Source: Sphingobacterium bovisgrunnientis (lineage in GTDB: Bacteria > Bacteroidota > Bacteroidia > Sphingobacteriales > Sphingobacteriaceae). Taken from it: a DNA stretch of 64,000 nucleotides. The notes under the pieces were generated by a model, which ran no database searches, was not told where the DNA came from, and worked only from the letters and a program-made list of their open reading frames with translations. Within the stretch, counting starts at the first letter, position 1, and each line of letters opens with the position of its first letter. Of the stretch, positions 1 through 11,094 are shown piece by piece. The stretch is taken from the NCBI RefSeq assembly GCF_009829085.1, contig NZ_WUQY01000009.1, forward strand, positions 42,730-106,729, written 5' to 3'. The translations under genes were made by a program, and so were the position numbers.

Positions 1-1
1 T

Positions 2-1053
<1,052 letters not shown>

Positions 1054-1096
1054 AGAAAACATACATAAGGAAAGAAAAGAACTATTAAAGCTACAT

Positions 1097-2278
1097 ATGA
1101 GTAAAAAACTTACTATCGGTATGTTCGGGTTTGGCGTTGTCGGACAAGGACTATACGATATTATTAAGACAAAAAACTTAAACTTAGAGATTAAAAAATT
1201 TGTGATCAAGAATGCAGACAAGAAAAGATCCTTGCCTGCTGAATTATTCACAACGGATGCAAATGTTATTCTGAATGATCCTGAAATCAATACTGTAGTT
1301 GAATTGATTGATGATGCGGATGCAGCTTTTGAAATCACCAAAAAAGCACTTTCTTCAGGTAAGAACGTGGTGTCTGCAAATAAAAAAATGATCGCTACAC
1401 ATTTAGAAGAATTAACAGAAATCCAACAACAACATGGCACTTCCCTATTGTATGAAGGTGCTGTTTGTGGAAGTATTCCGATTATTCGCAATTTGGAAGA
1501 ATACTACGATAATGAGCTTTTACATTCTATAAGCGGTATTTTCAATGGTTCTTCAAACTATATTCTATCCAAAATTTTCAATGAAGGTCAAAGTTATGCC
1601 GATGCATTGAAAAAAGCCCAAGAGCTGGGGTTCGCGGAGACAAACCCAATTTTGGATGTCGGTGGTTATGACCCAAAATACAAATTGACTATCGTTGCCT
1701 CACACGCGTATGGTTTATTTGTAAATCCGGAGACAATCTTAAATCTTGGAATTGACAAATTAAACGATAACGACATTCGCTACGCAAAAGAAAAAAACTT
1801 TAAAATCAAGCTAATTCCTTTTGCTAAAGAGATCAGTAATAGTGAAGTTGTATTGTATGTTTTGCCAAAATTTATCACCAACGACAATATTCTATATAAT
1901 GTCGAGAATGAAAATAACGGTGTATTGGTAAAGGCAGCGTTTGCGGACGAGCAATTCTTCTACGGTAAAGGTGCAGGTGGTCATCCTACAGGCTCGGCTG
2001 TACTTTCGGATATCGCAGCCCTACGCTATGATTACAGATATGAGTACAAAAAACATTTGGAATCTAAAGAATTGCAATACTCTACAAACTACGATTTGAA
2101 AGTATACTTGCGTTACGAAGATGAAGACGTGTTAGAAAACATTGAATTCAAATCTATCACAGAGCGTTTTTACGGTGAAAAATCAAAATATGTGATTGGC
2201 TACATTAATTTGCAAGAGATTATTGACAAGCGAGATTTAATCAATCAAGATGGTTATTTCCTAGCGGAAATCTCCTAG
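1097..2278 (+). CDS. hom: Homoserine dehydrogenase
   Basis: Reduces aspartate semialdehyde to homoserine, the branch point to threonine and methionine. The N-terminal Rossmann motif GFGVVGQGL lies at residues 11-19. The catalytic domain shows SANKKMIA, YEGAVCGSIPIIR, GIFNGSSNYIL, GGYDPKYKL (with the conserved Lys) and GHPTGSAVLSDIAAL. The last roughly 75 residues look like an ACT-type regulatory tail. At 393 residues it is a monofunctional enzyme with no fused aspartokinase. It lies 66 bases after metY on the same strand, a metabolically sensible pair although a terminator hairpin sits between them. Confidence 0.93.
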   Translation: MSKKLTIGMFGFGVVGQGLYDIIKTKNLNLEIKKFVIKNADKKRSLPAELFTTDANVILNDPEINTVVELIDDADAAFEITKKALSSGKNVVSANKKMIATHLEELTEIQQQHGTSLLYEGAVCGSIPIIRNLEEYYDNELLHSISGIFNGSSNYILSKIFNEGQSYADALKKAQELGFAETNPILDVGGYDPKYKLTIVASHAYGLFVNPETILNLGIDKLNDNDIRYAKEKNFKIKLIPFAKEISNSEVVLYVLPKFITNDNILYNVENENNGVLVKAAFADEQFFYGKGAGGHPTGSAVLSDIAALRYDYRYEYKKHLESKELQYSTNYDLKVYLRYEDEDVLENIEFKSITERFYGEKSKYVIGYINLQEIIDKRDLINQDGYFLAEIS

Positions 2279-2300
2279 AAAGAATATGTAACAAAATTTG

Positions 2301-2335
2301 AAAGCACGGTCTTAAAATGATTGTGCTTTTTTGCT
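2301..2335 (+). terminator. Intrinsic terminator after hom
   Basis: The 7-bp arms AAAGCAC and GTGCTTT (2301-2307 and 2323-2329) are followed by TTTGC TTTTT. It closes the metY-hom unit. Confidence 0.6.
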
Positions 2336-2501
2336 TTTTGACCATCCCTAATTATTAAATTATACTAGATATTAAGAGACATAAGGTCTTTTAATATACT
2401 CAAGAAATCTAATTTCATTTAAAGAAAATAAATCACAGTCAACTTTCTAAGCTAAAACGTTAAAGTTTGTAAAAAAATTTTCCATATACTCAACTTAGCT
2501 A

Positions 2502-2532
2502 TTTGTTTTAAAATATTAGTGTTGTATATTTA
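2502..2532 (+). promoter_or_regulatory. Candidate Bacteroidota promoter for the sus-like operon
   Basis: TTTG at 2502-2505, a 19-base spacer, then TATATTTA at 2525-2532. This matches the Bacteroidota arrangement TTTG-N19-TAnnTTTG except for the final base. It lies about 44 bases before the SusC ATG. The rest of the 297-base gap upstream is AT-rich with no gene. No ECF sigma/anti-sigma pair precedes the operon. Confidence 0.45.
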
Positions 2533-2575
2533 TTTAAATTAACCATTTATTTAATACAACTACTAAATCTATTTT

Positions 2576-5500
2576 ATGAAAAAAGTTCAACAAAAATTGT
2601 TGATACTTTTATTCTTTCTAGCAATTCCTATTCTAGCATTCTCTCAAAAACAAATCACTGGCGTCGTGAAAAGTGGTTCAAATGGAGAGTCAATTGGAGG
2701 AGTGAACGTCTTGAAGAATAAAATTACCTCAACGCAGACTAATGCAAACGGTGAGTTTCAAGTGATAGCAAGTGTGGGAGACAGCCTGACATTCACATTC
2801 GTGGGAATGAAAACACAGAGTATTGTCGTGGATCAGAAGAATATTCTGGAAATTCTATTGTATGAAGATGGTAGTGCCATTGATGAAGTAACAGTGGTCG
2901 CTTTCGGAACACAGAAAAAATCCAGTGTTGTTGGAGCTATTACGACTGTCAAGGCATCAGACCTCAAAATTCCTGCCTCCAATTTAACAGGTTCCTTTGC
3001 AGGTAGAATTCCAGGTGTTATTTCGTATCAAACTTCAGGAGAACCTGGCGCAGATAATGCACAGTTTTTTATTCGTGGGGTAACAACATTTGGTTATCAA
3101 ACATCACCCTTGATCTTAATTGATGGATTTGAAGCTACTACCGACAATTTAGCAAGACTACAACCCGACGATATTGAGAGTTTCTCGATTCTGAAAGATG
3201 CATCAGCTACGGTACTCTACGGGGCAAGAGGTGCTAATGGTATCATCATGGTAACAACAAAATCAGGCCGCGAAGGACCTGTGTCGATGAATGCCCGTGT
3301 CGATGTCAATACGGCTATGCCTACAAAAATGATTGATATGATCGATGGCGTAAACTATATGCGCTTGTATAATCAAGCACAATTGACTCGTCAACCGATA
3401 CTTGGATCTTACTACTCAGAACAAAAAATCCAATCCACATTCAATGGAGAAGATCCTATGATATATCCAAATATCGACTGGTACAATACACTATTTAATA
3501 AATCAACTACCAACACCAAAGCAAATGTTAATTTATCTGGTGGTGGACAGGTGGCAACGTACTATGTTTCTACAGGTTTTGATAAAGAAACTGGCCTTCT
3601 GAAAGTAGATAACAGAAATAACTTTAATAATAACATTGATATCAATCGATTATTCATTAGATCAAATGTGATTTTCAAACTAACGAAAACTACTACGTTA
3701 GACACTCGTATACAAGGCAGATTTGAGCGTTATACAGGTCCTTACGAGTCAGCATCAAATATTTTCCGCATGACAATGAATAGTAATCCTGTAGATTTCC
3801 CTGCGGTATATAAGCCTGATGCTGCCAATGAATTTACTGAGCATGTTCTTTTTGGAAATTCATTTGTGACAGGTTCACTTAAATCAAACCCATACGCCGA
3901 AATGGTACGAGGTTTTGAAGATCGTAACGAAAGTAGTATCATAGCACAAGCTACATTATCACAAGATTTAGGATTCCTAACAGAAGGATTAAAAATTCAA
4001 GGTAAAGCATCTGTCAGCACATGGAGTAAGTATGCTAGTAGACGTACTTATAACCCATTTTATTACGATTTAGAAAGTTACAATCAGATTACAGGGGAAT
4101 TTAAGCTTTATCCCCTAAATCCAACAACTGGACAATCTTACCTTGGCAATGTGATCCCAAACAGAGATGCGAATGGACATTACTATTTTGAAGCGCGATT
4201 GAATTGGAATAGATCTTTTGGTTCACATAATATTGGCGCAATGACTGTAGGTATGATGGAAGAAAAGTTGTTGACAGCTGGAAACAGTACTTCCATCTAT
4301 GAAACATTACCTGAAAAAAATATGGGTAATTCAGGTCGTCTGACGTATGATTATGATAATAAATACTTTGCTGAGGCAAGCTACGGCTTTAATGGGTCGG
4401 AAAAATTCACTGGTGAAAAGCGATATGGCTTTTTTCCATCATTTGGTGTGAGTTGGTTAATGTCTAACGAGACGTTCTTCGAACCGCTAAAGCCAGCGAT
4501 CAGTTCCTTAAAAGTAAGAGGTACATGGGGGCTTGTTGGTAATGATGCCATTTCAAACAGGTCAGGGCGCTTCTTCTATTTATCCGATATCGCTATGGGT
4601 GGAGGAGCTTACCGTTGGGGTACTTCCTTTATGAATGCTTATGATGGTTATTCTGTAAATAGATATGCCAATCCTGATATCACTTGGGAACAATCCGAAA
4701 AATGGAATTTAGGGGCTGAAATTAATTTCATGAATGAGTCATTAAAGTTGACTGCAGATTTTTTCAGAGATGTACGTAGCAAAATTTATATGAACAGAGA
4801 AAACTTCCCTGCATCAGCTGGTTTAGAAGCTAGCGTAAGCGGTAATGTGGGGCAGGTTAGTTCACAAGGTTTTGACGGTTCATTGGATTACATGAAAAAT
4901 ATAAACCAAGATTTTTGGATATCAGGACGTGCAAATTTCACCTATGCCGTAAATAAATTAGATGAATTAGATGAAAGAGATTACCCTGATGCTTATCTAA
5001 AACGTAGAGGTCAGAACATAAACCAACAATGGGGATTGCTAGCCGAACGCTTATTTGTAGATGAAGAAGAAATTCGAAATTCTCCAAAACAAGATTTTGG
5101 AGAATATATGGCTGGTGATATCAAATATAAAGACATCAATGGCGACGGTATTATCAATAGCAATGATCGTATAGCTATGGGATTCCCAACGGTACCTGAG
5201 ATACAATATGGTTTTGGTATGTCTATGGGATATAAATCTTTCGATTTTTCATTCTTTTTACAAGGAAATGCCAATGTCTCTTTTTTTATAAATTCAACAG
5301 CTGAATCTAACCTTGCGACAGGAGCATACGGAATAGCTCCTTTTGCAAATAGAAGAAATGCCCTTTCAATAATAGCAGAAGATTATTGGAGCGAGACAAA
5401 TCCAAATATCCATGCTTTCTGGCCTCGACTATCCACAAATCCTGTCAATAATAACATTCAACAATCTTCATGGTGGATGCGCGATGGATCGTTTCTACGC

Positions 5501-5698
5501 CTGAAATCTCTTGAAATTGGTTATAGCCCTAAAGGTTTAAAACGTTTTGGCCTAAATAAAGGTAGCCGTATATACATTAGTGGCGAGAATTTGTTTGTTA
5601 CAAGTCCATTTAAACTTTGGGATCCAGAAATGGGTAGAAATGGATTAGGATATCCTCCAAACAAAAGATTTAATGTAGGTATTCAATTAGTCTATTAA
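2576..5698 (+). CDS. SusC/RagA-family TonB-dependent outer-membrane transporter
   Basis: Outer-membrane barrel that imports a glycan or other ligand delivered by its SusD partner, powered by TonB. Residues 1-23 are a signal peptide ending AFSQ. Residues about 24-95 form a carboxypeptidase-like regulatory domain (QITGVVKS...GVNV). A TonB-box-like segment AIDEVTVVAFGTQKK lies at about 101-115, then the plug domain with PGVISYQTSGEPGAD, FFIRGV, PLILIDGFE and the SusC signature SILKDASATVLYGARGANG near 204-222. A Ca-binding-like DINGDGIINSNDR loop lies near residue 852. At 1040 residues it is full length for the family. There is no N-terminal STN domain, so it is unlikely to signal through an anti-sigma factor. 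The substrate cannot be read from sequence. Confidence 0.95.
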   Translation: MKKVQQKLLILLFFLAIPILAFSQKQITGVVKSGSNGESIGGVNVLKNKITSTQTNANGEFQVIASVGDSLTFTFVGMKTQSIVVDQKNILEILLYEDGSAIDEVTVVAFGTQKKSSVVGAITTVKASDLKIPASNLTGSFAGRIPGVISYQTSGEPGADNAQFFIRGVTTFGYQTSPLILIDGFEATTDNLARLQPDDIESFSILKDASATVLYGARGANGIIMVTTKSGREGPVSMNARVDVNTAMPTKMIDMIDGVNYMRLYNQAQLTRQPILGSYYSEQKIQSTFNGEDPMIYPNIDWYNTLFNKSTTNTKANVNLSGGGQVATYYVSTGFDKETGLLKVDNRNNFNNNIDINRLFIRSNVIFKLTKTTTLDTRIQGRFERYTGPYESASNIFRMTMNSNPVDFPAVYKPDAANEFTEHVLFGNSFVTGSLKSNPYAEMVRGFEDRNESSIIAQATLSQDLGFLTEGLKIQGKASVSTWSKYASRRTYNPFYYDLESYNQITGEFKLYPLNPTTGQSYLGNVIPNRDANGHYYFEARLNWNRSFGSHNIGAMTVGMMEEKLLTAGNSTSIYETLPEKNMGNSGRLTYDYDNKYFAEASYGFNGSEKFTGEKRYGFFPSFGVSWLMSNETFFEPLKPAISSLKVRGTWGLVGNDAISNRSGRFFYLSDIAMGGGAYRWGTSFMNAYDGYSVNRYANPDITWEQSEKWNLGAEINFMNESLKLTADFFRDVRSKIYMNRENFPASAGLEASVSGNVGQVSSQGFDGSLDYMKNINQDFWISGRANFTYAVNKLDELDERDYPDAYLKRRGQNINQQWGLLAERLFVDEEEIRNSPKQDFGEYMAGDIKYKDINGDGIINSNDRIAMGFPTVPEIQYGFGMSMGYKSFDFSFFLQGNANVSFFINSTAESNLATGAYGIAPFANRRNALSIIAEDYWSETNPNIHAFWPRLSTNPVNNNIQQSSWWMRDGSFLRLKSLEIGYSPKGLKRFGLNKGSRIYISGENLFVTSPFKLWDPEMGRNGLGYPPNKRFNVGIQLVY

Positions 5699-5714
5699 TT
5701 AAAATAACCGAAAA

Positions 5715-7670
5715 ATGAAATCATTAAAATATTTATTATTAGCAACTGCCATAGGCTTAGGTTCTTGCACGAAGTATCTAGATGTAGTTCCTGATAACAC
5801 TTTAAAATTAGAAGATATATTTACCTTAAAGGAAGATGCATATAACGCACTCGCGAAAGTTTATAGCTATTTGCCAAATGACGAACGTACACACGTGACT
5901 ACATGGACATTGGGTGATGAATATGTAGGTCGATTGGATCTAAACAATAATACAGATAATCTAAGAGCTATCCGAATCATGCGTGGTCTGCAATCACAAA
6001 CAAATCCTCAATTAGGATTTTGGTCTGGATCTGAAGGAGGCAAACCATTATACATAGCTATCCGACAAGCAGATGTCTTTTTGGCAAATATTGACAAGGT
6101 GAAAGACATGTCCGAAGTCGAAATTGCGGATTGGAAAGCTCAAGTAATGTTCTTAAAAGCCTATTTTGCATTCTTACTTGTACAACAATATGGTCCAATC
6201 GTAATTCCAGAAACAACAGCTTCTCCAGAGTCTAAAAAAGAAGAATTATTCCTACCAAGAAAAAAGGTAGAAGAGTGCTTTACTTACATTCTTGATTTGA
6301 TGAATCAAGCAATTCCGAATTTGACAGAAAGAGCAACATCAAATAATCTAGGACAAATTGATCAAGTCGCAGCAAAAGCGATTAAAGCACGTGTATTATT
6401 TTTCAGAGCTAGTCCATTCTTTAATGGAAATCGTGAATATTTTGGTGACTTTATGGATAAAGATGGGCAGCCATTCTTTCCGATGGAAGTGAACAATGAA
6501 AAATGGCAGCAGGCTCTCGTTGCAATAAATGACGCAATTGCTACAGCAGAAGAAAATGGCTTAGGTTTATACAAATTCGAAAAAGAACCATTTATATATG
6601 ACAGACCTGCTTTTCTTGAAAATAATGAACGAATGAAAAAGCTATATGATTTGCGTATGCTAATTGTAGATCCTTGGAACAAAGAATTGGTCTGGGGTAA
6701 CTCAAATTTAGATTATTATAATCAAGGAGAGCTTGCACACTCAACTAATATACGACTACCAGAAGGATATGGTGATGGTGTAGTAAATACTGCAGCATAT
6801 TCATGGCAGTGGATGGCTGCTACTTACGCCATGACTGAACGTTATTATACTGAGAATGGACTACCTATCGAAGAAGACTTGACATACGATTTCAACAATC
6901 GGCATGAAATAATAAGAACGCCTGGCATGTCTGATCCTGCTTATGCACACTGGAATGGATACGTGCAACCTGGTGCAGAGACAATCAAATTATATATGAA
7001 TAGAGAACCGAGATTTTATGCAAATCTTGGTATTACTGCGGGATATTGGAGGGCGCACGCAGTACGTATAAACACAATGATGTACGGTAACTCTCACGGC
7101 GGTTACAATTCCTCTCAACATACTACAGATTTCTTGGCAACAGGTATTGGAACGCAAAAAATGGTTCATCCAGAATCTCAGTCAAACGCTTGGCAGCGTA
7201 CAATCAAATTTCCATATCCAATAGTACGTATGGCTGATCTTTATTTAATGAAGGCAGAAGCAATGAATGAGTTTTCAGGACCGTCGCAATCTGTATACGA
7301 TGAAATAAATAAAGTAAGAGAACGCGCAGGTGTTCCTAAAATAGAAGATGTATGGTCAGACCCAACTTTAGCAAGAACTGTAAATAAACATAGAACCAAA
7401 GAAGGACTTCGTGATTTAATCTTGAAAGAGAGATCTATAGAGTTTGCATTTGAAGGAATTCACTTTTGGGATATGTGGAGGCACAAAAAAGCTACTTCAG
7501 CATTCTCATCGCCTGTTTGGGGATGGACACATACTGGCACAACCGGATCAACATTCTTCATCCTTGAAGTTAAACAACAACGCAGATTCACTATTACAGA
7601 TTGTTTGTGGCCTATCAGCCTTAATGAAATGAATACGAATGGTCAATTGATTCAGAATCCAGGTTGGTAA
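5715..7670 (+). CDS. SusD/RagB-family surface glycan-binding lipoprotein
   Basis: Lid and ligand-binding partner of the SusC barrel, expected to be lipid-anchored on the cell surface. The signal peptide ends with a lipobox (GLGSC, Cys18). The N-terminal SusD motif YLDVVPDNTLKLEDIF and the C-terminal closing motif LWPISLNEMNTNGQLIQNPGW-like ending are both present. The RagB helix motifs AQVMFLKAYFAFLLVQQYGP, RMADLYLMKAEAMNE and RDLILKERSIEFAFEG are visible. At 651 residues it is on the long side for SusD. It starts 16 bases after the SusC stop, so the two are co-transcribed. The ligand is not predictable from this sequence. Confidence 0.95.
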   Translation: MKSLKYLLLATAIGLGSCTKYLDVVPDNTLKLEDIFTLKEDAYNALAKVYSYLPNDERTHVTTWTLGDEYVGRLDLNNNTDNLRAIRIMRGLQSQTNPQLGFWSGSEGGKPLYIAIRQADVFLANIDKVKDMSEVEIADWKAQVMFLKAYFAFLLVQQYGPIVIPETTASPESKKEELFLPRKKVEECFTYILDLMNQAIPNLTERATSNNLGQIDQVAAKAIKARVLFFRASPFFNGNREYFGDFMDKDGQPFFPMEVNNEKWQQALVAINDAIATAEENGLGLYKFEKEPFIYDRPAFLENNERMKKLYDLRMLIVDPWNKELVWGNSNLDYYNQGELAHSTNIRLPEGYGDGVVNTAAYSWQWMAATYAMTERYYTENGLPIEEDLTYDFNNRHEIIRTPGMSDPAYAHWNGYVQPGAETIKLYMNREPRFYANLGITAGYWRAHAVRINTMMYGNSHGGYNSSQHTTDFLATGIGTQKMVHPESQSNAWQRTIKFPYPIVRMADLYLMKAEAMNEFSGPSQSVYDEINKVRERAGVPKIEDVWSDPTLARTVNKHRTKEGLRDLILKERSIEFAFEGIHFWDMWRHKKATSAFSSPVWGWTHTGTTGSTFFILEVKQQRRFTITDCLWPISLNEMNTNGQLIQNPGW

Positions 7671-7696
7671 TTATTTGAGACTTTAATTGCAATTTT

Positions 7697-8971
7697 ATGA
7701 AAACAATATATTTAAGAGTCATCTACTGTTTTATCAGCTTATGTATACTATCATCCTGCAAGGAGAAAGATAGATTTAAGCCAAACAGTGATGATAGCCA
7801 AGCCCCTGGTAAGATCACATTGAAAAAATATGAACCCTTATACGGTGGAGCGCGTTTTTTCTATTCACTACCATCAGATGAAGACTTGATGAGTGTGGAA
7901 GCAGTTTATACTAATAAAAATGGCCGAGTATTTACATTTGCTGCATCATACTTTGTCGACTCCCTAGATGTATATGGTCTTCCAGATACAGAGGAATATA
8001 CGATACAATTGTTTGCAGTCGATAGGACGGGCAATAAATCTGAAGCTTTAGATGTAAAAGTTAAACCCTTAGAGCCTGCTTTTAGTAGAGTAGCAAACTC
8101 TATGATTGTAAAACCTGGTTTTAGTTCATTTTTCATTGATTGGAATAATGAGTTAAAGCAAAATATAAATGTATATGTTGACTTTACATTCAATCAGAAT
8201 GGACAAACAAGATCGCTCACATCAGTATTCTCTTCCAACTTGGAGAAAGACAGAAGATTTATTAATGATTTAGTGCTTCCTCCAAGTGAAAAGGTTGATG
8301 TAAAAATTCGCGTAGAAGACATTTATGGTAATATCACAGAACCAATTTCAAAAGGTCAAATTTCTTTGTATGAGGATATAAAAGTCCCGAAACAAAGTTG
8401 GGTATTACCCAACCCAAATGACTCAGTAGGTGGCGTGCCTATGGTATTTGGAAATGGTCTTGAAGGTAGAAATAGATATGTGATAGATGATATTATTGAC
8501 CGTGGTGATAATTTGAATTTTATGCATACCAGTGGACGTGGCAAAACAGGGCGATCATCAGATGGTAATATGCCTTGGAATTTTATCATTGACTTAGGTG
8601 ACTACTACGAATTAAGCCGAATTGTCACTGTACAACGTCACTCTGGAGGACTTGCCAATATTTCTCGTGGTCAATATTATAGAAATGAAAATGTTGGCAT
8701 GTACAATATGTATATCTGGAACGATAGTACCAACTCTTGGGAATTCGTATCACAAAACAAAATCGAAGTACCTTTAGGATTGAGCGAGTTGGAGTTTGTG
8801 AAAAAAGGTGAAGCTGGTGATATGGCTTATATGTACCCGGACGAACCAGCATACACCAAGAAAACGCGTTGGTTTCGCTATGAAGCTGTAAAAAGTTTCA
8901 ATGGTAATTATACTTTAGAAGATGCGAACTGTCTTTCTGAAATAACTCTTTATGGTAGAAAAAGCAATTAA
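7697..8971 (+). CDS. Surface lipoprotein with DUF4959/DUF5126/DUF5000-type domains
   Basis: Probable accessory surface protein of the Sus-like operon. Lipobox LSSC gives a mature Cys21. Residues about 30-120 resemble the DUF4959 fibronectin-like module (APGKITLKKYEPLYGGARFFY). A middle domain at about 125-225 resembles DUF5126. The C-terminal half (about 235-424) has the DUF5000/F5-8-type-C-like layout, with PWNFIIDLGDYYELSRIVTVQRH, YNMYIWNDSTNSWEF and WFRYEAVKS, a fold often used for sugar binding. It follows susD by 26 bases and precedes another lipoprotein by 9 bases. Domain assignments are from memory of family patterns; the ligand is unknown. Confidence 0.75.
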   Translation: MKTIYLRVIYCFISLCILSSCKEKDRFKPNSDDSQAPGKITLKKYEPLYGGARFFYSLPSDEDLMSVEAVYTNKNGRVFTFAASYFVDSLDVYGLPDTEEYTIQLFAVDRTGNKSEALDVKVKPLEPAFSRVANSMIVKPGFSSFFIDWNNELKQNINVYVDFTFNQNGQTRSLTSVFSSNLEKDRRFINDLVLPPSEKVDVKIRVEDIYGNITEPISKGQISLYEDIKVPKQSWVLPNPNDSVGGVPMVFGNGLEGRNRYVIDDIIDRGDNLNFMHTSGRGKTGRSSDGNMPWNFIIDLGDYYELSRIVTVQRHSGGLANISRGQYYRNENVGMYNMYIWNDSTNSWEFVSQNKIEVPLGLSELEFVKKGEAGDMAYMYPDEPAYTKKTRWFRYEAVKSFNGNYTLEDANCLSEITLYGRKSN

Positions 8972-8980
8972 CCTTGAATT

Positions 8981-10651
8981 ATGAAAGTCATTAAAATAAA
9001 CAGCAAATATCTTTATTTATTTGGGGTACTTGCGCTTATATATTCTTGTAAAGGGATGTATGACAATGTGGAGCCCTATTCAGATGAGGTAGTATACCCT
9101 GCCAAATACGATACTATTGTAAGTAAAATCGGTTATGAACGGGTTGAGTTAGATTTGATGAAAGCGGGTCGTATTCCTTCTAGTCAAATATCAATGGGTA
9201 AATCACATAAAACAATTATAGAATTTGATAACGAAAAAATTGTTATAGATTCTTTAGTGTCATGGGTTAATGTAAATAATCTCAAGCAGTCAAAACTGTA
9301 TAGAATTCGTGTGTATACTATCGACGAATTCGAGAACAAATCTGTACCTCAGGTAATAGCAGTTATTCCTTATACACAGAGTGATGTTGACAATTTAGTA
9401 GTTTCATCTCCACGAGTATTGACATCACCAAGTGCCGCTGTACTAGATTGGCCTACTTCGCTGACAAATATTTTGTTAAATTATAGGAGCTTAGAATATG
9501 AGTACACCGATAAAAGTGGAGCAAAAATAACAGGTAAGCAAGTAAATAACCCTCGAATCTTCGCAGCCAATTTAAATGCTGGACAACCATTAAATATGCT
9601 ACTCAAATATAATGTAATACCAAAAGTAAATGGAGTGGCAATATTAGATTCAGTTCAACTGAACACACCATTTACCATTAATATGCCAACAGGTTCGAGT
9701 ACCTTTAATCCTGCTGAGCGAGAAATTTTAGAAGCGAATGGGATAACTACCTTTACGGCAGATGCGGTAGCTAGCTATAAGAAATTAACTTTTCCTGTAC
9801 ACACGAACACACTTCAGGATTTGTTTTATTTCGCAAACGTCGAAGAACTAGATTTGACTGGGGGCATCATATTTCCATTAAAAACTTTGCATTATGATCG
9901 AAATGGAATTGTAAAAACCATAGGTGGTGGCAATTACCTTCCTTTCATACGTAAAGTATCTCCTATTACAAATCCAAATGCTCAAACAATGGTAGATCTT
10001 TTGAACTTAGGTTTAATCAAAAAAATTAAATACGTACCAAATTCTTTAGGTATTGACCATTTATTAAAACCATTCGAAAGTAGAGGTATAATTGAGTATG
10101 TCACAACGCCAAATGAGTCTTTAATACCAATGAATTTCTTCCTTGATGGCAAAATTCAAGACGCATCAGCATGGGCTTTAGACCTGCAAATTCCAGCTAC
10201 CACCTATCCAGCAGGTACCGGAATAGAAAATCCATTCCGAGTTACAATGCGAGGCAAAAATGGAACATTTGTATTTACTCTGCCAAAAGAATATCGTTTT
10301 AATATTCCTGAGTACAGATACCTCAAATTCAAAGTTTATATGCCAGCTAAATCTGTCATTAGCGGTACCTATGATCCTTATCAAAGACTTTGGCCTAGGA
10401 TAATGAATTACCTTTGGGCATTTACATCCGAAAGCACATTTGGCCAAGAAGGATCCTCGTTTAATGCCAATGATTTTAGAATACCAGATAATCAATTACA
10501 ACAATGGACAGATGTTACTGTAGATCTACAGTCTACTGTAAATCGTCACAATAGAGTTATTGCTCTTAATATAGGTGGTGAACCTAGTTTGACGTTTTCG
10601 CCACCAACTGATATGGTATATTATTTTGCTAATTTCAGATTTTCAAAATAA
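8981..10651 (+). CDS. Surface lipoprotein, DUF4998-like, last gene of the Sus-like operon
   Basis: The lipobox IYSCKG gives Cys23 as the lipid anchor. The next roughly 200 residues resemble DUF4998, which is commonly encoded beside SusC/SusD (GMYDNVEPYSDEVVYPAKYD, then RIRVYTIDEFENKS). The central part has a leucine-rich-looking stretch (LQDLFYFANVEELDLTGG), and the C-terminal 170 residues look like a beta-sandwich with aromatic residues (RYLKFKVYMPAKS, MVYYFANFRFSK), as in carbohydrate-binding domains. A role in capturing the transported ligand is inferred from position and anchor only. A strong terminator follows, closing the operon. No glycosidase, lyase, sulfatase or peptidase is encoded in it. 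Confidence 0.65.
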   Translation: MKVIKINSKYLYLFGVLALIYSCKGMYDNVEPYSDEVVYPAKYDTIVSKIGYERVELDLMKAGRIPSSQISMGKSHKTIIEFDNEKIVIDSLVSWVNVNNLKQSKLYRIRVYTIDEFENKSVPQVIAVIPYTQSDVDNLVVSSPRVLTSPSAAVLDWPTSLTNILLNYRSLEYEYTDKSGAKITGKQVNNPRIFAANLNAGQPLNMLLKYNVIPKVNGVAILDSVQLNTPFTINMPTGSSTFNPAEREILEANGITTFTADAVASYKKLTFPVHTNTLQDLFYFANVEELDLTGGIIFPLKTLHYDRNGIVKTIGGGNYLPFIRKVSPITNPNAQTMVDLLNLGLIKKIKYVPNSLGIDHLLKPFESRGIIEYVTTPNESLIPMNFFLDGKIQDASAWALDLQIPATTYPAGTGIENPFRVTMRGKNGTFVFTLPKEYRFNIPEYRYLKFKVYMPAKSVISGTYDPYQRLWPRIMNYLWAFTSESTFGQEGSSFNANDFRIPDNQLQQWTDVTVDLQSTVNRHNRVIALNIGGEPSLTFSPPTDMVYYFANFRFSK

Positions 10652-10674
10652 TCCTATTATCAAAATTTAAAACT

Positions 10675-10707
10675 AGCGGGTTTTGAAATTTTTCAAACCC
10701 GCTTTTC
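10675..10707 (+). terminator. Intrinsic terminator of the Sus-like operon
   Basis: A 13-bp GC-containing stem with one bulged T (10675-10688 with 10691-10703) is followed by TTTT. It marks the end of the four-gene operon. Confidence 0.85.
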
Positions 10708-10875
10708 TTATATTAAATAACAAAATCTGCACAACCGATTATAACTAGAGAACGTTCATAATAAATTATTTAGATGTTAAGTGTTAATTAATAAAAAACG
10801 TTAAAAAGTCTTAAATCTATTGTTTGTCAAGCTTTAATTCATTAGATTTAATAGTTAACGTTATATTCAAATTTT

Positions 10876-11052
10876 ATGAGAAAGTTAGGTGGCATATTTT
10901 TCTTATCGTTGTGGGCTAGTTTGGGATGGGCTCAAACTGATCAGGTGGAGGAAAATAGTTCTTCAACTGGTTTTATTATTATTGGTGCCATCTTACTCCT
11001 TGTTGTAATAGTTATTCTTTACAATAGACAAAAACGTAAGTTCAATCATTAA
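10876..11052 (+). CDS. Small single-pass membrane protein, 58 residues
   Basis: I do not recognise a family. The frame has a signal peptide (MRKLGGIFFLSLWASLGWAQ, cleavage after WA-Q near residue 20), a short acidic Ser-rich segment (TDQVEENSSSTG), one hydrophobic helix at about residues 33-49 (FIIIGAILLLVVIVIL) and a basic tail YNRQKRKFNH. Coding status is supported by the complete signal-linker-helix-basic tail order and by a terminator four bases after the stop. A similar architecture is found in the 72-residue protein at 15869-16087 on the other strand. It stands alone between the Sus operon terminator and a converging regulator gene. Confidence 0.6.
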   Translation: MRKLGGIFFLSLWASLGWAQTDQVEENSSSTGFIIIGAILLLVVIVILYNRQKRKFNH

Positions 11053-11056
11053 AAGC

Positions 11057-11093
11057 AAAAGAGGTTGTGAATATATATTTCACAACCTCTTTT
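11057..11093. terminator. Bidirectional terminator between converging genes
   Basis: A 15-bp perfect stem (11057-11071 with 11079-11093) has an AT-only loop and is flanked by A-runs on one side and T-runs on the other. It serves both the 58-residue gene and the regulator on the minus strand. Confidence 0.9.
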
Positions 11094-11094
11094 G

